A stretch of DNA of 64,000 bases from Plantibacter sp. VKM Ac-2880 (lineage in GTDB: Bacteria; Actinomycetota; Actinomycetes; Actinomycetales; Microbacteriaceae): NCBI RefSeq assembly GCF_015351235.1, contig NZ_JADKSJ010000001.1, forward strand, positions 1,029,530-1,093,529, in the 5' to 3' direction. The position numbers were made by a program, and so were the translations under genes. The notes under the pieces are model-generated. The model made no database searches and was not told the origin of the DNA. It worked only from the letters and a program-made list of their open reading frames with translations. Shown piece by piece: positions 8,172 to 16,536 of the stretch. Each line of letters begins with the position of its first letter. Positions within the stretch are counted from its first letter, which is position 1.

Positions 8172-9947
8172 TCAGCGCGCGGCGGCGGCGGCGGCGATGG
8201 CGTCGGCTGCGCGGACGAGTCCGAGGTGCGACAGCGCCTGCGGGGTGTTGCCGACCTGCCTGCCCTCCTGCACGTCGTACTCCTCGGACAGGAGACCCAG
8301 GTCGTTGCGGAACGACAGCAGGCGGTCCATCAGCGTCCGGGCGTCGTCCAGCCGTCCGGAGCTCGCGTACTGCTGGACAAGCCAGAACGAGCACGCCAGG
8401 AACGGGTGCTCCTCGCCGGGGAGTCCGTCGACGCCGCTGGTGGTCCGGTAGCGGAGGAGGAGACCGTCCTGCAGGAGGTCCTCCTCGATGGCCGCGACCG
8501 TCTTGAGCATCCGTGGGTCGTCCGGCGCGACGTATCCGATCTGCGCGAGGACGAGGAGCGACGCGTCGACCTCCGTCGTCCCGGCGTGCTGCACGTAGCA
8601 CCCGCGGGCGTGGTCGACGTTCTCGCGTTCGATGGTCTCCCGCAGGGTCTCTCGGAGGGCCTCCCAGCGCTTGACGGGACCGTCGAGGCCGTGCTCCCGG
8701 ACCGCTCTGACGCCGCGGTCGAGCGCCGCCCAGATCATCGCCCGCGAGTGGGTGAAGTGCTGCTCCTCGCCACGGACCTCCCAGATGCCGCGGTCCGGAC
8801 GGTTCCAGTGCTCCTCCAGCTCGCCGAGCAGCGCACGCTGCAGGCTCCACGAGAAGTCGTCCTCGGCGAGCCCCACCGAGCGTGCCTCGTCGAGGGCGAT
8901 CATGACCGAACCGAACACGTCGCCCTGGTACTGCGTGTAGGCGCCGTTGCCGACGCGCACGGGTGCGGCACCGAGGTACCCGGGCAGGCTGTCGAGCTCC
9001 TCCTCGACGAGATGGCGTTCACCCGCGAGGCCGTACATGATCTGCAGGTCGTTCGGGTCGCCGGCGATCGCGCGCAGCAGCCACCCCCGCCAGTCGTGCG
9101 CCTCCTCGGTGAACCCGTGTTGCATGAGGGCTTCGAGGGTCAGGGACGCGTCGCGCAGCCAGACGTAGCGGTAGTCCCAGTTGCGGACCCCGCCGAACGA
9201 CTCGGGCAGGCTCGTGGTCGCGGCCGCGACGATGCCGCCGGTGTCCTCGTGCGTGAGGGCCCGGAGCACCAGCAGCGAGCGGACCACCGCCTCCTCGTAT
9301 TCGGCGGCCGGGTCGCAGCGGGCGGCCCAGTCCCGCCACCAGTCGGCCGTGTGGTCGATCCGTCGGCCGACGTCGACGGGCTCCGGCACGTCCCGGTGCG
9401 AGGGGTACCAGGTGAGCGTCAGGTCGACGGTGTCGCCGGCGGATACCTGGATGGACGCCGAGTGGGCGTGGTCGGAGGCGGTCAGGCGCACCCCGCGGAG
9501 GACGACCGCGTCAGGACCGGCGACCGCGACGATGCCGGAGCGGTCGGGCAACTGACGGACCCACGGCACCGCGTCGGCGTATCCGAAGCGGATGCGGACG
9601 TCGACGTCGACGCTGACGGTGCCGCGGACGCCCTCGATCCGGCGGATGACGTCGGCTCGTCGATCCCCGTGCGGCATGACGTCCGTGACGCGGATCTCGC
9701 CGTCGCCCGTCGTCCAGGTGGTCTCGAGGACGAAGGTGTCGTCGAGGTAGCGGCGGGTCGCCCGGGCGTCCGGAGCGGCCGGGCGGACACTCCACCGGCC
9801 GTGGTCCTCGGTGCCGAGCAGAGCGCCGAACATGGAGGCGGAGTCGAAGCGGGGGAGGCAGAGCCAGTCGATGCTGCCCTCCGTCGAGACGAGTGCTGCG
9901 GTGTGGCAATCGCCGATGAGGGCGTAGTCCTCGATGGGGCTGGGCAT
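8172..9947 (-). CDS. Glycoside hydrolase family 15 protein (glucoamylase or trehalase type)
   Basis: A 591-residue GH15 protein starting MPSPIEDYALIGDCHTAALV, the typical N-terminus of the bacterial and mycobacterial branch. An N-terminal beta-sandwich is followed by an alpha/alpha barrel. Likely catalytic acids are Glu390 in WEVRG and one of Glu555/Glu556 in SEEYD. The signature NWDYRYVWLRDASLT is present. Members of this branch include alpha,alpha-trehalase in mycobacteria and alpha-glucan hydrolases; the sequence alone does not settle which. No signal peptide is seen, so it acts in the cytoplasm. The start is ATG at 9947; GTG at 9968 is an in-frame alternative. Confidence 0.87.
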   Translation of the reverse strand: MPSPIEDYALIGDCHTAALVSTEGSIDWLCLPRFDSASMFGALLGTEDHGRWSVRPAAPDARATRRYLDDTFVLETTWTTGDGEIRVTDVMPHGDRRADVIRRIEGVRGTVSVDVDVRIRFGYADAVPWVRQLPDRSGIVAVAGPDAVVLRGVRLTASDHAHSASIQVSAGDTVDLTLTWYPSHRDVPEPVDVGRRIDHTADWWRDWAARCDPAAEYEEAVVRSLLVLRALTHEDTGGIVAAATTSLPESFGGVRNWDYRYVWLRDASLTLEALMQHGFTEEAHDWRGWLLRAIAGDPNDLQIMYGLAGERHLVEEELDSLPGYLGAAPVRVGNGAYTQYQGDVFGSVMIALDEARSVGLAEDDFSWSLQRALLGELEEHWNRPDRGIWEVRGEEQHFTHSRAMIWAALDRGVRAVREHGLDGPVKRWEALRETLRETIERENVDHARGCYVQHAGTTEVDASLLVLAQIGYVAPDDPRMLKTVAAIEEDLLQDGLLLRYRTTSGVDGLPGEEHPFLACSFWLVQQYASSGRLDDARTLMDRLLSFRNDLGLLSEEYDVQEGRQVGNTPQALSHLGLVRAADAIAAAAAAR

Positions 9948-10252
9948 GACCCCATGCTGCCACGCCACGTCGGGAGCGCCTGGGAGCGATGCCCCGTGAC
10001 TTCTCAGGGTCGATCAGGTAATGTAGCGAAGTCGGCTCTAGACACCGCGTTTGTACCGCGGAGGGTTATGTCAGTCTGGTGGGCCGGTTTCGTCGGAGAG
10101 AACTCCGCGAACACACACACGATGTGAACGGTCCCGGCCATTGATCGCCCGGGTATGAGCATGCCGCAGCGCAGCCGAGGTTTCGGATGGCGCTGTGTGA
10201 GTCATGCAGGTCGTTCATGCGAACGAGTAATAACCCGGAAAGCAATTTCTCC
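9948..10252 (+). promoter_or_regulatory. 305-bp intergenic region with promoter and long leader of the DEAD-box helicase gene
   Basis: No gene is seen here. A candidate promoter for the helicase is GTGACT (9996-10001), a 17-bp spacer and TAATGT (10019-10024), which would give an untranslated leader of about 220 nt. The leader contains a perfect 6-bp hairpin TCGTTC-ATGC-GAACGA at 10211-10226, only 26 bases before the start codon. Its loop carries an alternative in-frame ATG at 10217. Long structured leaders are usual for cold-induced helicase genes. Confidence 0.45.
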
Positions 10253-12655
10253 ATGCCCAAGAACAACACCCCCGCCGGCAAACGCCCGGCCAAGAACTTC
10301 GACCCCAAGTCCAAGTACGGCGAGAACAAGCGGCCCTTCGGCTCACGTCCCGGCGCGAAGTCCGGCAGCAAGAGCGAAGGCCACCGCGGGTACCGTCCCG
10401 ACGCCGGTGGAGCGCCGCAGAAGTCCCGTTGGAACGCCGACGAGCGCGCCGAGCGCGCCGCCCGCTTCGAGTCGGAGGAACGCGGCGACCGTGCACCCCG
10501 TGGCGACCGGAACGAGCGTCCTGCGTACAACCGTGGAGGCGACCGCAACGAGCGTCCCGCCTACAACCGCGGTGAGCGCACGGAGCGTCCGTCGTACGGT
10601 GACCGCAACGAGCGTCCGGCGTACAACCGTGGTGGCGACCGCAATGAGCGTCCTGCGTACAACCGCGGTGAGCGGACCGAGCGTCCGTCGTACGGTGACC
10701 GGAACGAGCGTCCGGCGTACAACCGTGGTGGCGACCGCAATGAGCGTCCTGCGTACAACCGTGGCGGTGACCGCAATGAACGTCCTGCGTACAACCGCGG
10801 TGAGCGCACCGAGCGTCCGTCCTACGGCGACCGCAATGAGCGCCCCGCGTACAACCGCGGTGAGCGCACGGAGCGCCCGTCGTACGGCGACCGCAACGAG
10901 CGTCCGGCGTACAACCGTGGTGGCGACCGCAACGAGCGCCCCGCGTACAACCGTGGCGAGCGCTCCGAACGTCCGTCCTACGGCGACCGCACTGAGCGTC
11001 CGTCCTACAACCGTGGCGAGCGGACCGAGCGTCCGTCGTATGGCGACCGCACTGAGCGTCCGTCCTACAACCGTGGTGAGCGCTCCGAGCGTCCGTCCTA
11101 CGGTGACCGCGCCGAGCGTCCCGCAGGCAACCGTGGTGGCGACCGCACCGAGCGTCCCTCGTACGGTGACCGCACCGAGCGTCCGTCCTACGGCGACCGC
11201 CCCGCGCGCCAGGGAGACCCCCGCCAGGCGAACCGCACCGATCGACCCGCACGTTCGTACGACGACCGTCCGAAGCGCAGCTTCGAGGAGCGTCCGGCCC
11301 GTTCGTACGACGACCGCCCCAAGCGTTCGTTCGACGACCGTCCGAAGCGCAGCTTCGACGACCGCGGCACCTCCGACGCGAGCCGCGGCAGCGACTACTA
11401 CCCGAAGCGCGACGCCGGGTCGTACACGCCCCAGGACGACGTGGTGCTCGAGCGCCTCGAGGCCGACGCCATCCAGGCCGCCGACGTCGAGGGTGTGACC
11501 TTCGAGAGCCTCGGCCTCGGTGGCAACATCGTCCGGGCGCTCGCCGAACTCGGCGCTGCCAGCCCGTTCCCGATCCAGGCGGCGACCATCCCGGACGTCA
11601 TCGCGGGTCGCGATGTGCTCGGGCGTGGCCGCACCGGCTCCGGCAAGACCATCGCGTTCGGTGCCCCGCTCGTCGAGAAGCTCATGGAGAACGGTGGCGC
11701 CAAGAACCGCAAGCCGGGTCGCAAGCCCCGCGCGCTGATCCTCGCCCCGACCCGTGAGCTCGCGCTCCAGATCGACCGCACCGTGCAGCCCATCGCTCGC
11801 GCCGTCGGCCTGTTCACCACGCAGATCTACGGCGGTGTCCCGCAGGGTCGCCAGGTCGGTGCGCTGCAGCGTGGCGTCGACATCATCGTCGGCACCCCCG
11901 GCCGCATCGAGGACCTCATCGAGCAGGGTCGCCTCGACCTCTCGCAGGTCACCGTGACCGTCCTCGACGAGGCCGACCACATGTGCGACCTCGGGTTCCT
12001 CGAGCCGGTGCAGCGCATCCTGCGTCGCACCTCGCCCGACGGCCAGAAGCTGCTCTTCTCCGCCACCCTCGACAAGGGTGTCGCAGCCCTCGTCAACGAG
12101 TTCCTTCCGAACCCGTCGGTGCACGAGGTCGCGGGCGAGGACCAGGCGTCCTCGACCATCGACCACCGCGTCCTCGTGGTGGAGCACAAGGGCAAGGACC
12201 GCCTGATCGAGGAGCTCGTGAACCGCACCGAGAAGACCCTCGTGTTCGCTCGCACCCGTGCGTACGCCGAGCGTCTCGCGGAGCAGCTGGGTATGGCGGG
12301 CATCCCCGCCGTCTCGCTCCACGGTGACCTCAACCAGGCGCGCCGCACGCGCAACCTGGAGAAGCTCACCTCCGGTCGGGTCAACGTGCTCGTGGCGACC
12401 GACGTCGCCGCCCGCGGCATCCACGTCGACGACATCACGCTCGTCGTCCAGGCCGACGCCCCGGACGAGTACAAGACGTACCTGCACCGCGCCGGTCGTA
12501 CCGGTCGTGCCGGCAAGATCGGTCGTGTCGTGACGATCATCCCGAAGGCCCGTCGCCGTCGGATGACGGAGATGCTCGACCGTGCCGAGATCGAGGCCGC
12601 GTTCGACGATGCAGCCCCCGGCGACCAGCTCGTCGAGGACATCGCCACCGCGTAG
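10253..12655 (+). CDS. DEAD-box ATP-dependent RNA helicase with long repetitive Arg-rich N-terminus
   Basis: An 800-residue protein. Residues about 1-400 are a low-complexity, strongly basic region made of repeats such as NERPAYNRGG and TERPSYGDR. Residues about 430-800 form the helicase core: Q motif with FPIQAATIPDVI, Walker A GRTGSGKT (near 460), PTRELALQ, VLDEADHM (near 573), SAT, ARGIHVDD and HRAGRTGR (near 745). It would unwind structured RNA in ribosome assembly or mRNA decay, probably favoured at low temperature. Actinobacterial homologues carry the disordered tail at either end; here it is N-terminal. The start is ATG at 10253 (MPKNNTPAG), with a weak GGAAAG about ten bases upstream. 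In-frame ATGs at 10217 and 10187 are less likely. Confidence 0.9.
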   Translation: MPKNNTPAGKRPAKNFDPKSKYGENKRPFGSRPGAKSGSKSEGHRGYRPDAGGAPQKSRWNADERAERAARFESEERGDRAPRGDRNERPAYNRGGDRNERPAYNRGERTERPSYGDRNERPAYNRGGDRNERPAYNRGERTERPSYGDRNERPAYNRGGDRNERPAYNRGGDRNERPAYNRGERTERPSYGDRNERPAYNRGERTERPSYGDRNERPAYNRGGDRNERPAYNRGERSERPSYGDRTERPSYNRGERTERPSYGDRTERPSYNRGERSERPSYGDRAERPAGNRGGDRTERPSYGDRTERPSYGDRPARQGDPRQANRTDRPARSYDDRPKRSFEERPARSYDDRPKRSFDDRPKRSFDDRGTSDASRGSDYYPKRDAGSYTPQDDVVLERLEADAIQAADVEGVTFESLGLGGNIVRALAELGAASPFPIQAATIPDVIAGRDVLGRGRTGSGKTIAFGAPLVEKLMENGGAKNRKPGRKPRALILAPTRELALQIDRTVQPIARAVGLFTTQIYGGVPQGRQVGALQRGVDIIVGTPGRIEDLIEQGRLDLSQVTVTVLDEADHMCDLGFLEPVQRILRRTSPDGQKLLFSATLDKGVAALVNEFLPNPSVHEVAGEDQASSTIDHRVLVVEHKGKDRLIEELVNRTEKTLVFARTRAYAERLAEQLGMAGIPAVSLHGDLNQARRTRNLEKLTSGRVNVLVATDVAARGIHVDDITLVVQADAPDEYKTYLHRAGRTGRAGKIGRVVTIIPKARRRRMTEMLDRAEIEAAFDDAAPGDQLVEDIATA
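10498..11220 (+). repeat. Degenerate in-frame tandem repeats in the helicase gene
   Basis: About twenty units of 27-36 bp encode NERPAYNRGGDR, TERPSYGDR or TERPSYNRGER. Synonymous differences between copies show the array is old enough to have diverged. Both the reverse strand and the other plus-strand frames stay open across the array, which produces misleading open frames. Confidence 0.85.
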
Positions 12656-12669
12656 TCCTTCACTGCAAC

Positions 12670-12705
12670 AGAACGCCCGTCGGGCTCACACTCGGCGGGC
12701 GTTCT
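12670..12705. terminator. Strong bidirectional hairpin between helicase and carboxylesterase
   Basis: AGAACGCCCG (12670-12679) pairs perfectly with CGGGCGTTCT (12696-12705), and inner bases extend the stem to about 13 pairs. It lies between two convergent genes and would end transcription from both sides. Confidence 0.8.
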
Positions 12706-12752
12706 GCGTGTCCGGTAGGCGGTCTGCGGCGCCGACCGCCGCCAGGGGACCG

Positions 12753-14270
12753 CTACCGCGTGAGCGCGGCGCGCTCGTCGTCGCGCGGCGCGAGGACGAC
12801 GGCGTCGTCGACCCCGTCGAAGGTCCGGACCGGCCGCGTGGTGTCCCACCGCTGCCACCCGGGATCGCCGGTCGTCGCGAACGCGACCCAGGCGTCGTGC
12901 ATCGCGGTCGCGAGGGACTGCGGTGCGTCACGCCCGGCCATCCGAACCGACTCCGGGGAGTCGATCCGGTCGAACACGAAGCCGATCTCCATCGCGTGCG
13001 CGGCTCCGAGCGCCCCATTACCGTCTTCGCCGACGGGACTCCGCCAGGCGAACTCGTACACCCAGGTGTCCGCTCCGGCTGCGGCCCGGGCGTCGGCCAC
13101 CCGGTTCAGCGGGACGCGCAGCAGGACGTCGGTCGCGATCGCACCCAGGATCTCACCGGTGGACGCCTTCGGGCGGTTCCGGCGGAACGTTCGGACCGTC
13201 GCCGCGGAGATGCCGAGCTTCAGGCGTGCCGCCAGCAGATGGACGCGCTTGATCGTGGGCAGGAGCCCGGCCGGCACGAGCCACAACCGGTACTCCTCGG
13301 TGGTGCTGCCGATCAGGACGGGGATACCCGCCGCCTGCCCCGCGAGCAGGGCGTCGATCGGGCTGCTCGGGACGAGCGCGCCGTCCGTTGCGAGAGCGAA
13401 CCCCGCGCCGCCGTTCAGCGGGTTGCCGCCCGCCATGACCCGCTCCTGGGCGGCCACGAGCCCCTCGGGCGGAATGCGCCGGAACCCGGCGCGCGTCGCC
13501 GGGACGCCCAGGTCCTTCGCCATGAGCTTGGTGATGCGACCGGCGCGCTCGCGCGTCTGCGCCTCGAGCGGACCGCTCTGGACGATCGCCCGCCGCATGA
13601 CCGCCGCAGCGTCCGGGTGCGCGAGGAGCGTCGCGACCGAGGCTCCACCAGCCGACTCGCCGAACACCGTCACCTGGTCGGGGTCGCCGCCGAAGCGCGC
13701 GATCTCGTCCTGCACCCACGTCAACCCGGCCAGCTGGTCCGCGATGCCGAGGTTCAGTGGCACATCGTCGAGCACTGAGAACCCCTCCGAACCGAGGCGG
13801 TAGTTGACGGACACGAAGACGATCCCGTCACGGGCGAACGCGGTGCCGTCGTAGGAGTCGAGGGCGTTCGAGCCATGGACGAACGAGCCGCCGTGGATCC
13901 ACACCATCACCGGGAGCGCCCCGTCCGCAGCCCCGTCCGCAGCCCCGGCCGGTGCCCACACGTTGACGTTCAGGATCTCGTTCCCGGGCACCGTGACCGT
14001 GGAGAAGAGCTCGCCGACCGCGCCGGAGTACGGGGCCTGTGGCGCGGTGGCGCCGGGCCGGGTCGCGTCACGTGGCTCGTCCCACGGTTCGACGGGCTGG
14101 GGGAGCCGGAACCGGTCGTCGCCGAACGGTGCCGCCGCATACGGGATGCCGAGGAACCGGGAGACCCCCGCCTCGGTGCGTCCGGTGACGGGGCCGCTCC
14201 CCGTGTGCACGGTGACGGGTGTCGATCCGCCGTTCGGCAGGGTCGGTTCCAGCGCAGGCTCGATGCTCAT
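12753..14270 (-). CDS. Carboxylesterase type B family hydrolase
   Basis: A 505-residue alpha/beta hydrolase of the carboxylesterase/para-nitrobenzyl esterase family. It has the oxyanion-hole motif WIHGGSFVHG, the nucleophile elbow FGESAGG with the catalytic Ser, NYRLG, and the acidic residue region STTEEYRLW; the catalytic His would be in GAAHAMEIGFVFD. It would hydrolyse carboxylic esters; the natural substrate is unknown. No signal peptide is visible, so it is cytoplasmic. The start ATG at 14270 is preceded by GGACCCGA. It is divergent from the small GNAT gene at 14369. Confidence 0.9.
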   Translation of the reverse strand: MSIEPALEPTLPNGGSTPVTVHTGSGPVTGRTEAGVSRFLGIPYAAAPFGDDRFRLPQPVEPWDEPRDATRPGATAPQAPYSGAVGELFSTVTVPGNEILNVNVWAPAGAADGAADGALPVMVWIHGGSFVHGSNALDSYDGTAFARDGIVFVSVNYRLGSEGFSVLDDVPLNLGIADQLAGLTWVQDEIARFGGDPDQVTVFGESAGGASVATLLAHPDAAAVMRRAIVQSGPLEAQTRERAGRITKLMAKDLGVPATRAGFRRIPPEGLVAAQERVMAGGNPLNGGAGFALATDGALVPSSPIDALLAGQAAGIPVLIGSTTEEYRLWLVPAGLLPTIKRVHLLAARLKLGISAATVRTFRRNRPKASTGEILGAIATDVLLRVPLNRVADARAAAGADTWVYEFAWRSPVGEDGNGALGAAHAMEIGFVFDRIDSPESVRMAGRDAPQSLATAMHDAWVAFATTGDPGWQRWDTTRPVRTFDGVDDAVVLAPRDDERAALTR

Positions 14271-14368
14271 TCGGGTCCGTTCGTCGATGCTCGGGTGACC
14301 AACTGTATCGACGGCGCTCGCAGGCGTGCCTGTGCATCGGGCGAGAGGCGGTGCGCGAGACTGGATCG

Positions 14369-14788
14369 ATGCAGATCCGTCCGTTCACCCGATCCGACAC
14401 CGACGCCGTCATCGCCCTCTGGCACGAGGCCGGTCTCACCCGACCATGGAACGACCCCGTGGCGGACATCGAGCGCAAGCTGACGACGCAGCCGGAACTG
14501 TTCCTCGTCGCTGAGGAGGCCGGCGCCGTCGTCGGAACGGCGATGGTCGGGTACGACGGCCACCGTGGCTGGGTGCACTACCTCGCGGTGTCGCCGGACC
14601 AGCAGGGCAACGGGCTCGGACGCGTCCTCATGGAGGAGGCCGAGCGTCTGCTCATCGAGCTCGGGTGCCCCAAGATCAACCTTATGGTCCGCACTGGCAA
14701 CGACCGGGTGATCGGGTTCTACGAGGCGCTCGGGTACGGCATCGACGAGGTCGCTCTCCTCAGCAAGCGACTCATCCCCGACGTCTGA
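14369..14788 (+). CDS. GNAT acetyltransferase, YpeA-like
   Basis: A 139-residue single-domain GNAT enzyme that would transfer an acetyl group from acetyl-CoA. The acetyl-CoA loop QQGNGLGRVL (Q/R-x-x-G-x-G/A type) follows strand VHYLAVSPD, and the C-terminal part NDRVIGFYEALGY is the usual motif B. The overall sequence resembles the YpeA group, whose substrate is not settled. The start ATG at 14369 has GAGACT ending seven bases upstream and no Shine-Dalgarno sequence, so it may be leaderless. Confidence 0.85.
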   Translation: MQIRPFTRSDTDAVIALWHEAGLTRPWNDPVADIERKLTTQPELFLVAEEAGAVVGTAMVGYDGHRGWVHYLAVSPDQQGNGLGRVLMEEAERLLIELGCPKINLMVRTGNDRVIGFYEALGYGIDEVALLSKRLIPDV

Positions 14789-14800
14789 CGTCGGTTCAGT

Positions 14801-14850
14801 CGCCCATATTCGGGCGAATGGGCGTTCGCTCGCCCGCAAATGGGCGAATG
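14801..14850. repeat. Nested inverted and direct repeats between convergent genes
   Basis: In 50 bp the element GGGCGAATG occurs twice directly (ends at 14820 and 14850) and several inverted pairings are possible. Examples are CGCCCAT at 14801 with ATGGGCG, and TTCGGGCGA with TCGCCCG. It probably forms the bidirectional terminator between the GNAT and radical SAM genes. Confidence 0.6.
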
Positions 14851-14856
14851 AACGGC

Positions 14857-15948
14857 TCAGAACAGGGTCGGTTGGACCTGGAGGCCGGTGGTGACGAATT
14901 CCGGTGCGCGCTTGCGCAGTTCGGCCCGCTCCCCGTACCCGTCGCGCAGCATGCCGAGCGCCGACGAGCGGACGCCTCCGGTGGCAGGGTCCTCGGTTCC
15001 TCGCTCGAGCCCGTGGTCGCGGATCATCGGCCGGATGCGGGCCGCGAGCCACTTCCGGTACTCCTTCGGGGCGTAGACGCCGTCGGCGTACATCGAGGTG
15101 TACCGGTCGATGAGCTCGGGGTGCTCCTTCGCCAGCCACTGCATGAACCAGGGTTTGACGCCGGCTTTCAGGTACAGCGTCGAGAACAGGACCGTGCTCG
15201 CACCGGCCTCCCGGATGCGCGACAGGGCGAGGTCGAGGTGCTCGACGGTGTCCGTGAGGTAGGGGAGGATCGGCATCATGAACACCCCGACGTCGAACCC
15301 GAGATCGCTCGCCGCGCGGACGGTCGAGAGTCGGGCCGCCGCCGTCGGGGTGCCGGGTTCGATCGACTGCTGCAGTTCGTCGTCGAAGATGGCGATCGAC
15401 ATGGCGAGGTCGACGGGCACGCGCTGGGCGACCTCGGCGAGCAGCGGCAGGTCGCGCCGGAGCAGCGTGCCCTTCGTGAGGATGGAGAACGGCGTCCCGG
15501 AGTCGGCGAGGGCGTTGATGATGCCGGGCATGAGCCGGTACTTGCCCTCGGCCCGCTGATACGGGTCGGTGTTCGTCCCGAGCGCCACCGGGTGCCGCCC
15601 CCAACTGGCCTTCGCGAGCTCCTTCTGCAGGACCTCGGCGACGTTCACCTTCACGATGAGCTGCGAGTCGAAGTCCTTGCCCGCATCGAGGTCGAGATAG
15701 CCATGGCTCGGCCGGGCGAAGCAGTACACGCAGGCATGCGAGCATCCCCGGTAGGGGTTGATCGTCCATCCGAACGGCATCACCGACTGTCCGGGAACCC
15801 GGTTGAGGGCCGACTTCGCGAGCACCTCGTGGAAGGTGATCCCGGCGAACTCCGGCGTCTGGACGCTGCGCACGAGGTTGTTCAACTTGGCGAGGCCGGG
15901 CAGCGCCGACGTCGCTTCGACTCCGAGTTCCTGTCCGCTCCACCGCAT
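14857..15948 (-). CDS. Radical SAM protein, Rv2578c family
   Basis: A 363-residue radical SAM enzyme with the cluster motif CSHACVYC (Cys-x3-Cys-x2-Cys) in the context NPYRGCSHACVYCFARPSHG, typical of the Rv2578c and spore photoproduct lyase-like group. The barrel extends over about residues 60-300. Reaction and substrate are unknown. The start ATG at 15948 fits a leaderless transcript: TCTAAT at 15955-15960 on the minus strand, five of six to TATAAT, ends seven bases upstream. A LexA-type box overlaps that -10, so the gene is probably repressed by LexA and induced by DNA damage. I recall the M. tuberculosis homologue being listed among SOS genes. Confidence 0.88.
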   Translation of the reverse strand: MRWSGQELGVEATSALPGLAKLNNLVRSVQTPEFAGITFHEVLAKSALNRVPGQSVMPFGWTINPYRGCSHACVYCFARPSHGYLDLDAGKDFDSQLIVKVNVAEVLQKELAKASWGRHPVALGTNTDPYQRAEGKYRLMPGIINALADSGTPFSILTKGTLLRRDLPLLAEVAQRVPVDLAMSIAIFDDELQQSIEPGTPTAAARLSTVRAASDLGFDVGVFMMPILPYLTDTVEHLDLALSRIREAGASTVLFSTLYLKAGVKPWFMQWLAKEHPELIDRYTSMYADGVYAPKEYRKWLAARIRPMIRDHGLERGTEDPATGGVRSSALGMLRDGYGERAELRKRAPEFVTTGLQVQPTLF

Positions 15949-15956
15949 GCAACCAT

Positions 15957-15972
15957 TAGAACATACGTTCGA
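15957..15972. promoter_or_regulatory. LexA (SOS) box overlapping the radical SAM promoter
   Basis: TAGAACATACGTTCGA matches the mycobacterial SOS consensus TCGAACRNRYGTTYGA at 15 of 16 positions (A instead of C at position 2). It overlaps the -10 hexamer of the minus-strand gene and lies 39 bases upstream of the plus-strand GNAT gene, so it could affect both. Confidence 0.8.
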
Positions 15973-16011
15973 TCGTCTGACGTCGCCCGAGACGATGAGA
16001 GACTGACATCG

Positions 16012-16491
16012 ATGATGATCCACACCGCACGGACGACGCTCGAACCCATCTCCCCAGCACTGGCGCGACGGATCGTCGAGCGTGACGAGTGGCATGGCGA
16101 TGCGTGGCATCCGGAGTATCCGCTCGCCGACGAACTGGGTCCACTCCGAACCCATGCCCGGTCGACCGACCACGATCCGGTGTTCACGCTCTACCTCGTC
16201 CGCGACGCCGCGGGACTGGCCGTCGGAGGGTTCGGCTTCTTCGGCCCGCCCGACAGCTCCGGTGCGATCGAATTCGGCTACGGCCTCATCCCGGCGGCCC
16301 GTGGTGTCGGGCTGGCGACGGAGGTCGTCGTCGCGGCCCTCGCCGTCGCGAGCTCGAACGGCGCGTCGCGGGCGATCGCCGACACCGACATCGCGAACGT
16401 CGCGTCGCAGCGCGTCCTCGAGAAGGCGGGTCTCACCGAGGTGGAACGCTCCGGTTCGATGGTCTTCTTCGCAGGCGAGCTCGGCCCCTGA
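16012..16491 (+). CDS. GNAT acetyltransferase, RimJ/RimL-like
   Basis: A 159-residue acetyltransferase of the RimJ/RimL type. It starts MMIHTARTTLEPISPALARR, continues with strand AGLAVGGFGFFGPP, has the acetyl-CoA loop PAARGVGLATEVV, and ends with NVASQRVLEKAGL. The family acetylates protein N-termini or small amines; the substrate here is unknown. It is divergent from the radical SAM gene and shares the intergenic LexA box. The first of two adjacent ATGs is used; the neighbouring ATG at 16015 is equally possible. Confidence 0.85.
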   Translation: MMIHTARTTLEPISPALARRIVERDEWHGDAWHPEYPLADELGPLRTHARSTDHDPVFTLYLVRDAAGLAVGGFGFFGPPDSSGAIEFGYGLIPAARGVGLATEVVVAALAVASSNGASRAIADTDIANVASQRVLEKAGLTEVERSGSMVFFAGELGP

Positions 16492-16536
16492 GAGCTGAGC
16501 TGTCCACGGGACGTTCTGGTCCCGGTGCTCAATGGT

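Noticed and set aside
10211..10226. TCGTTC-ATGC-GAACGA as a LexA site
   Set aside because: The half-sites are in the opposite order (GTTC then GAAC), so it is treated as an RNA hairpin.
10498..11220. Regular repeats that could be mistaken for a CRISPR array
   Set aside because: The repeats are in frame, of variable length, without unique spacers, and encode ERPxYxxR units.
10343..12487. Long antisense frame across the RNA helicase gene
   Set aside because: It is an artefact of the repeats and codon bias; the sense strand carries all helicase motifs.
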